Assembly: GCF_030272615.1 (NCBI RefSeq)
Contig: NC_081408.1
Span: 68,305,546-68,369,545 of the forward strand
Direction of reading: 5' to 3'
From: Cryptomeria japonica
Lineage: Eukaryota > Streptophyta > Pinopsida > Cupressales > Cupressaceae
DNA: 64,000 nucleotides
In this document: piece by piece, positions 59,532-64,000 of the stretch
Layout: every line of letters begins with the position of its first letter
Position numbering within the stretch: the first letter of the stretch is position 1
Notes under the pieces: generated by a model
What the model saw: only the letters and a program-made list of their open reading frames with translations
Told to the model about the DNA's origin: nothing
Databases searched by the model: none
Translations under genes and position numbers: made by a program

Positions 59532-62500
59532 TTACAAGTTCTTTTCGGCCTCTACAGCTTCTTCAACAGGTTGTTCGGTTGCAACCTCTTCTACCTTTTC
59601 AGGGGCGCTCTCTAACTGTTCTGGATCATGAGTGGCATATTTTGTTGTCCATTCATCATACACATCATCAGTTGGCCACGAGAAATTAATCACTTTAGCC
59701 TTGGCCTTGGTCAACCTTTTCCAAGAGTTTCTCATCTTGTTGACTTCTGAATTGAGAAAACCATAATGTGACTTAATTTTCTCTATCTCCTGTATTGTCA
59801 CAACAAAGAAGGAAGCATCATCTAGATCAATAATTCCTTTAATTCTTGCTGACAGTCTGGCTTCTACCTCCTTAAGCCACACTTGTTTTTCCTTCAGTTG
59901 ATCTGGGCTAACAAAAACTCCTGGGAGCAACTCAAAAACCTGATCAAAATATTCCTTTTTGCACAAGTTAACTTTCCTATCAACATTATCCACCCCTGCT
60001 GCTAATTGTACTAAATCTTTGGTGATGTCATAACTAGATTTAATGATAGGATTGGCCCCTACTTCATCATAAGATGCACACATAAACTCTAAATCTTGCT
60101 CTCTAGGCCTCCACTTGTCAAAAATAGGTGTCAAAATGGCCTTATCTCCCCTAAGCTCATTCCATATATCCAAAATTTTACCTACATTATTGTATAGCAA
60201 TGAGGCATTCACGGTACCTACAAAACTAGTGACAATGGCCTTTATTCTATCCTCATACTTCTTTGCATACAGGGTTTGAGCCTGTTTTAAATTCTCTAAC
60301 TCTTGAGGAGTAATCTCGATCATTTGAGAGCTAGAAGGTGCTGGAGATGGTGGGAACTCAATGATAGGGCTGGTAGGTGGAGGTCTGGCAGGAGAAGAGG
60401 AGATCATCAGTGTTGAGGATTCACCATGATGATACTATCCTGCTAGTTGCTTCTGCAATTTAGCAATGATGCTATCTTTGTTCCTTACCTCTTCTTGGGC
60501 ATTAGTGTAGGCTTTTAAAACTGTCTCCAATTTAACTTAGAGATCTACCTTTTCCTTAGCTTCCCTTTCTGCTACTGCAACACTAAATTTTGCAGTTTCT
60601 AGTACAATGCCACCGGCTTCTACTACCCCAGTAGTTTGCACTCTCTTCACCACCATTCCTCCAAGATAACCTGACCCCGAGGTGTCCTTCTTCTTCTTAT
60701 TTTCATCTCTTTTTAGAGACCACATGACTAATGTAGCATTGTCTTTAGTGAAAGTAACTCCCTCCATAGGCTTGGTCTCCTTTCTTACTGCTTCTAGGAC
60801 TAAAGCATCTGCTATGTCCCATTCAGGGAGAATGAGTACCCCAGCCTGAGCCACCATGTCTCTTCCTTGCTGAGGAGTGATGGTCTTAAATTCTTCAACC
60901 ATTTCTTGCTTTGTTTCTTCCTCAACTATAGCTGGGTCTTTATGAGGCTGCTCACCCTTCCTTTTCTCACACCTTGCATTATATTTGTCAATGCTTTTCT
61001 TCCACACAAATTGCATGAATGCTTCTAATGTGATGAACTTGTCATCAGCCAAGAAATCTTCACTGGCTCACTTGATCTCAGGATCCCATTCTTAGCCTTT
61101 GAATTCACTAATGGTGATATTCATTTCAGCAGCTAAGGGCTCTTCTAGCATTCCTTCCTCTACTTCATCATAAGTGTAGGCAATTTCCCCTAAACTGCCT
61201 AACTGCAATAGTTGTTCAGCTACTGCCTGTTCATCTCCTATATGGACAGTTGATTGAGATGGGGAGTACAAAGGTTCTTCAGGTTGTACCTCTTTTCCCA
61301 TTCTTTGTTTCTTTGGGCTACTAGGGATGTCGATGACATCATGTATCTTCCTCTTTCCTTTAGAGGTAGAGGGCTCCCCTGAAGTAGGCATAAGCACACT
61401 GTAATTAGATTTCTTGTGCAACATATAGTCACCAGGAGGGATTGCTCTAGCAGATACAGACCTACTCAAAATCAGTCTTGCTTTCTCAGGGTTGTTCTTG
61501 ATTACAACCTCCCTCTTTTCTTTTAGTGTTTGCATCACCTCCTCAAAACTAAGAATCAAAAACTTCATCTTCTCTGCAAAGGGGTGAAAGCTAGACAAAG
61601 GGTCATAGCTTATGTCAAAATGGTGCACCAAGTCAAAGGCCTTTTTATAAGCCACCCATTTTTCCTTTCTCAACTCTTGTTCATTTAAATCAAACTCATT
61701 TCTAATGAGGTCTTTAGGAAACTGAAATTGGTGGGGTTTAGCCTTGCATATTGCCCTCTTCCTAAACATTCCATTAAAGAAGTCTTCAGGGTCGACACAC
61801 CGAGAGACTATAGTTGACAAATGATATGGTTGAAGGAAATCTTCAAAACATTTCCAACCTCCTTTGGTTATCACAAATTGGTGTGCCACAATAATTATAG
61901 GGAAAATGGTCCCCTTACCTCTTCCTGTCAATTCTGCCTCCTGCACAGCACCAATCTGCCTAAGAATCTCTACAATTCACACTTTAAGGGGGACCTGATA
62001 AGGTAACAAAAATGGGGTACCTCTGAAACCATATATTCTGAAAACTGTGGAAACAGGGTATAAGTAGATATCACCCCAATTGTGGATAATTTTTATGTCC
62101 TCTGCAAATTCTTGTGGCCTAATGAATTCCAAAAGCACCTTAGGAATTCTTGGATTCTCCGAACAGATAAGGGTCCTAATTTTTGATGCAAAACATTTGT
62201 CAAACCTTAGAAAACTTGCATCTTCTCTGTCCCACAACAACACTATGCTCCATAATTGCACTGGCATCTTTTCTCCATCCTTCTCTTTCACAAGATCCAT
62301 CCCACTTGCAAAATAATCACCACCCTTGAACAAAAACAAATGCATAAGAAGGGAATACCACCCAAAAGGCCTATCTACTTTCCCATTCTTGATCCCTATC
62401 AATCCATTATGGATAGCATCAGTTATAAAAGAAGCATAATCAAAAGTTATTGCCACAGAAGGATTCAAAATCTGAGCAACCATCAGCATGTAGTGAGTAG

Positions 62501-63174
62501 GCATATTTGCCTCAGCATCCTCCCCTAGGATTTGGTAGAGCGACCAGTATAATCCTTTAGCCCTAAGGGTAAACAAATTTAGAGAAAAAGGCTCTTCAGT
62601 GTTAGGTCCCACAACTGTCAACCCACCTATCTTCATAAAGAATTCTTTGAGAGGCCCATTCCTAAGGTGGTTCCTTTGCACACTGTACACCTGAGCTAAT
62701 GATTTAAAATCAAAAGGCTCCAAAAAATCAGTGTATTCACTTAACCCAAAGGCATTCTTGAATTCCTCATCATTAATCTCAATGAGGGTCTTCCCACTGA
62801 TATCCTTAACACTTCTTGAAATTGGGTCATAATTATGTGCAATCTGGGTCAAAAGATCTACATCAAAGAAAACCCAAGGGACCACCAACTTTCCAACATC
62901 CAACTCCCACATACTGTTCTGAGGGGCTGGAGAATTTCTCATACTGAATCCAACCTTGAATAATCCCAACCCAGACATCCCTATTTGAGGGTCTCTTAAC
63001 CAATTAACCTTATCATATAAACCTTCTCCTATTTTTTAGGCGAGGAGCTCTCGACACCAATTCTTTCATTTTGGAAGCCACATTAGTTGACAACGTCAAC
63101 TGTTCAAGGAAATCATCACAAATGGCCCTCTCTTGGTAATTGACCTTTCCTGAGAATTCCCTCTTAGGTGCCAT
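59532..63174 (-). pseudogene. U3-encoded large protein of unknown function, element G homologue
   Basis: The ATG at 63174 reads MAPKREFSGKVNYQERAICD. One frameshift lies in an A-run near 63040. From 62978 to 59532 a single frame holds, with five stops (61979, 61094, 61073, 60539 and 60437). Blocks shared with E and F: AHNYDPISRSVKDISGKTL, DYASFITDAIHNGL, FRGTPFLLP, IVEILRQI. A bipartite NLS-like cluster (KGKRKIHDVIDIPSSPKKQR) is near 61350. Pro/Ser-rich and helical, charged segments follow, then an acidic tail. The total is about 1210 codons. It is the best preserved family member in the window. I cannot assign a function; the N-terminal half loosely recalls plant mobile domain and related retroelement accessory domains. 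Confidence 0.8.
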
Positions 63175-63499
63175 CTCTTAAAACTGAGCAAGCAATCTAA
63201 CAATCACCCTCAATTGTTCTACAACAAATCAAAATCTCAATTTAAAGCACACATAGTTAAAAATGATGGCCGAACAAGAGTATAGGAAAACCTGCTTTCA
63301 CTCGAAGGAATTAGCTCTGCAACTGAAGAAATCCACTCTGCAACTACTTCTTTGCAAATACTCTTTAGAATGATACCTCGGTTTAATTGATATGAGATCA
63401 TATATGGCAACTGGGCTCTTAACTGTGACATTGACTCCACACGCTTTGGCCATCCTTTCAGAATTGAATTCATGAAAGAATTCAAAATTTTTGCTCCAA

Positions 63500-64000
63500 C
63501 GGGTCATACCGCCGGTGTATTTTCTCTTTTTGCTACTTTGCAAGGCATAACTTCTTGGCAATTTTGCTTCACGAAATAACGCCAATTGTTAGATCAAGAT
63601 GAAGTTGATCTTCCTTTAACTTCTTGCTTTATTTTCCTTTGAGAATGCAAAACCTTTTCGCCATTTTGCAGGGCTTAAAGTGTGAGCACTTTCCCTTTGC
63701 GAAATAGCACGGGCCGTTCGATCAAATGAGACTTGATCAATCTTTACATTCTGAACTTTTACCTTTCCATCGTGCCTTATTTTGTTTCGCCATTTTGCGG
63801 AGTTTATCCCATGAGCATCGTTCCTTTGCGAAACTACGCTAGGCATCAGATGGGACTCAAACTGCTCGACCTTTAACTTCTCACCTGGATAGTCAGCCTT
63901 TTCACTAACCACGCTTCTACCTGATACCTAATGGTTCTTCGCTATTTCACAGAGCTTAATCTGCATTCGACTTTAGGCTGTGAAACATCGCGAACCGTCA
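63500..64000 (-). repeat. Tandem array of about 130-bp units with TTTCGC...GCGAAA arms in G
   Basis: Units start near 63525, 63655, 63785 and 63938 (plus coordinates). The clearest two carry TTTCGCCATTTTGC and, about 45 bases on, CTTTGCGAAA, so each unit can form a stem. The array may continue beyond the window. Confidence 0.75.

Larger units (their letters stand above)
58600..64000 (-). mobile_element. Element G: reverse-strand relative of E and F, probably its 3' LTR
   Basis: On minus the order is a repeat array (63500-64000), a large ORF, a TATA box and about 830 bases of R/U5-like sequence ending inside F gag. This is the E and F LTR layout, so the stretch is read as a 3' LTR of at least 5.4 kb whose internal region lies to the right of the window. 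The left edge is uncertain within 58555-58645, and no partner LTR is available to confirm it. Confidence 0.65.

Noticed and set aside
59335-59689. Plus-strand ORFs opposite the end of the G protein
   Set aside because: They are antisense to a frame with clear homologues and to LTR promoter sequence.
59532-63174. The reverse-strand frame as a host gene
   Set aside because: It shares ordered blocks with the U3 proteins of E and F, has in-frame stops, and lies in an LTR-like layout, so a retroelement origin is better supported.

Overview
The window looks like intergenic DNA of a large plant nuclear genome, most likely a seed plant and plausibly a conifer or other gymnosperm. That organism call is an inference from nested, decayed LTR retrotransposons, Tat-type Ty3 elements and low GC; no host gene fixes it. 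I found no convincing host gene, rRNA or intact tRNA. Almost all coding sequence belongs to LTR retrotransposons, and the visible history is insertion into insertion followed by decay through in-frame stop codons.

Layout. 1-8392: element A, a Ty3/gypsy Tat-lineage element on + with an intact pol, a long 3' untranslated region and a 3' LTR; its 5' half lies off the left edge. About 8400-9545: element B, a reverse-strand Ty3 fragment (gag start, primer-binding site, LTR). 9569-15298: element C, a Ty1/copia element in permuted order (RNase H tail, LTR, gag to RT, LTR tail). 15299-16808: 3' end and LTR of a second copia. 16809-21255: AT-rich, mostly unassigned DNA. 21261-48663: element D, a reverse-strand Ty3 chromovirus with matching 5-bp target duplications, split by two later insertions: a copia solo LTR (22426-24260) in its left LTR and the 18-kb element E (25181-43185) in its integrase. 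48669-about 52000: AT-rich DNA with a foldback hairpin and a degraded unknown ORF. About 52000-58600: element F (5' LTR, primer site, gag start). About 58600-64000: element G on the reverse strand, inserted into F.

The most interesting system is shared by E, F and G. E has two LTRs of about 5.9 kb. Inside each LTR, upstream of its own TATA box, lies a reading frame of about 1200 codons. F and G carry divergent homologues in the same position relative to a TATA box, and each homologue is preceded by an array of inverted-repeat motifs. In E the array is about 14 copies of a palindrome centred on TCGGACTTTAAAGTCCGA. I do not recognise the protein. It has a conserved N-terminal half, NLS-like basic clusters and a coiled-coil C-terminal half. 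The arrangement recalls the U3-encoded ORF of mouse mammary tumour virus, and a self-recognition system of motif array plus element-encoded protein is a reasonable hypothesis, untested here.

E is also odd in its LTR ends (TATTG...CAATA rather than TG...CA), an extra RNase H-like domain placed before the reverse transcriptase, a tRNA-Arg-like remnant just upstream of the 3' LTR, and three stop codons shared by both LTR copies, which suggests its U3 ORF was already interrupted when it inserted.
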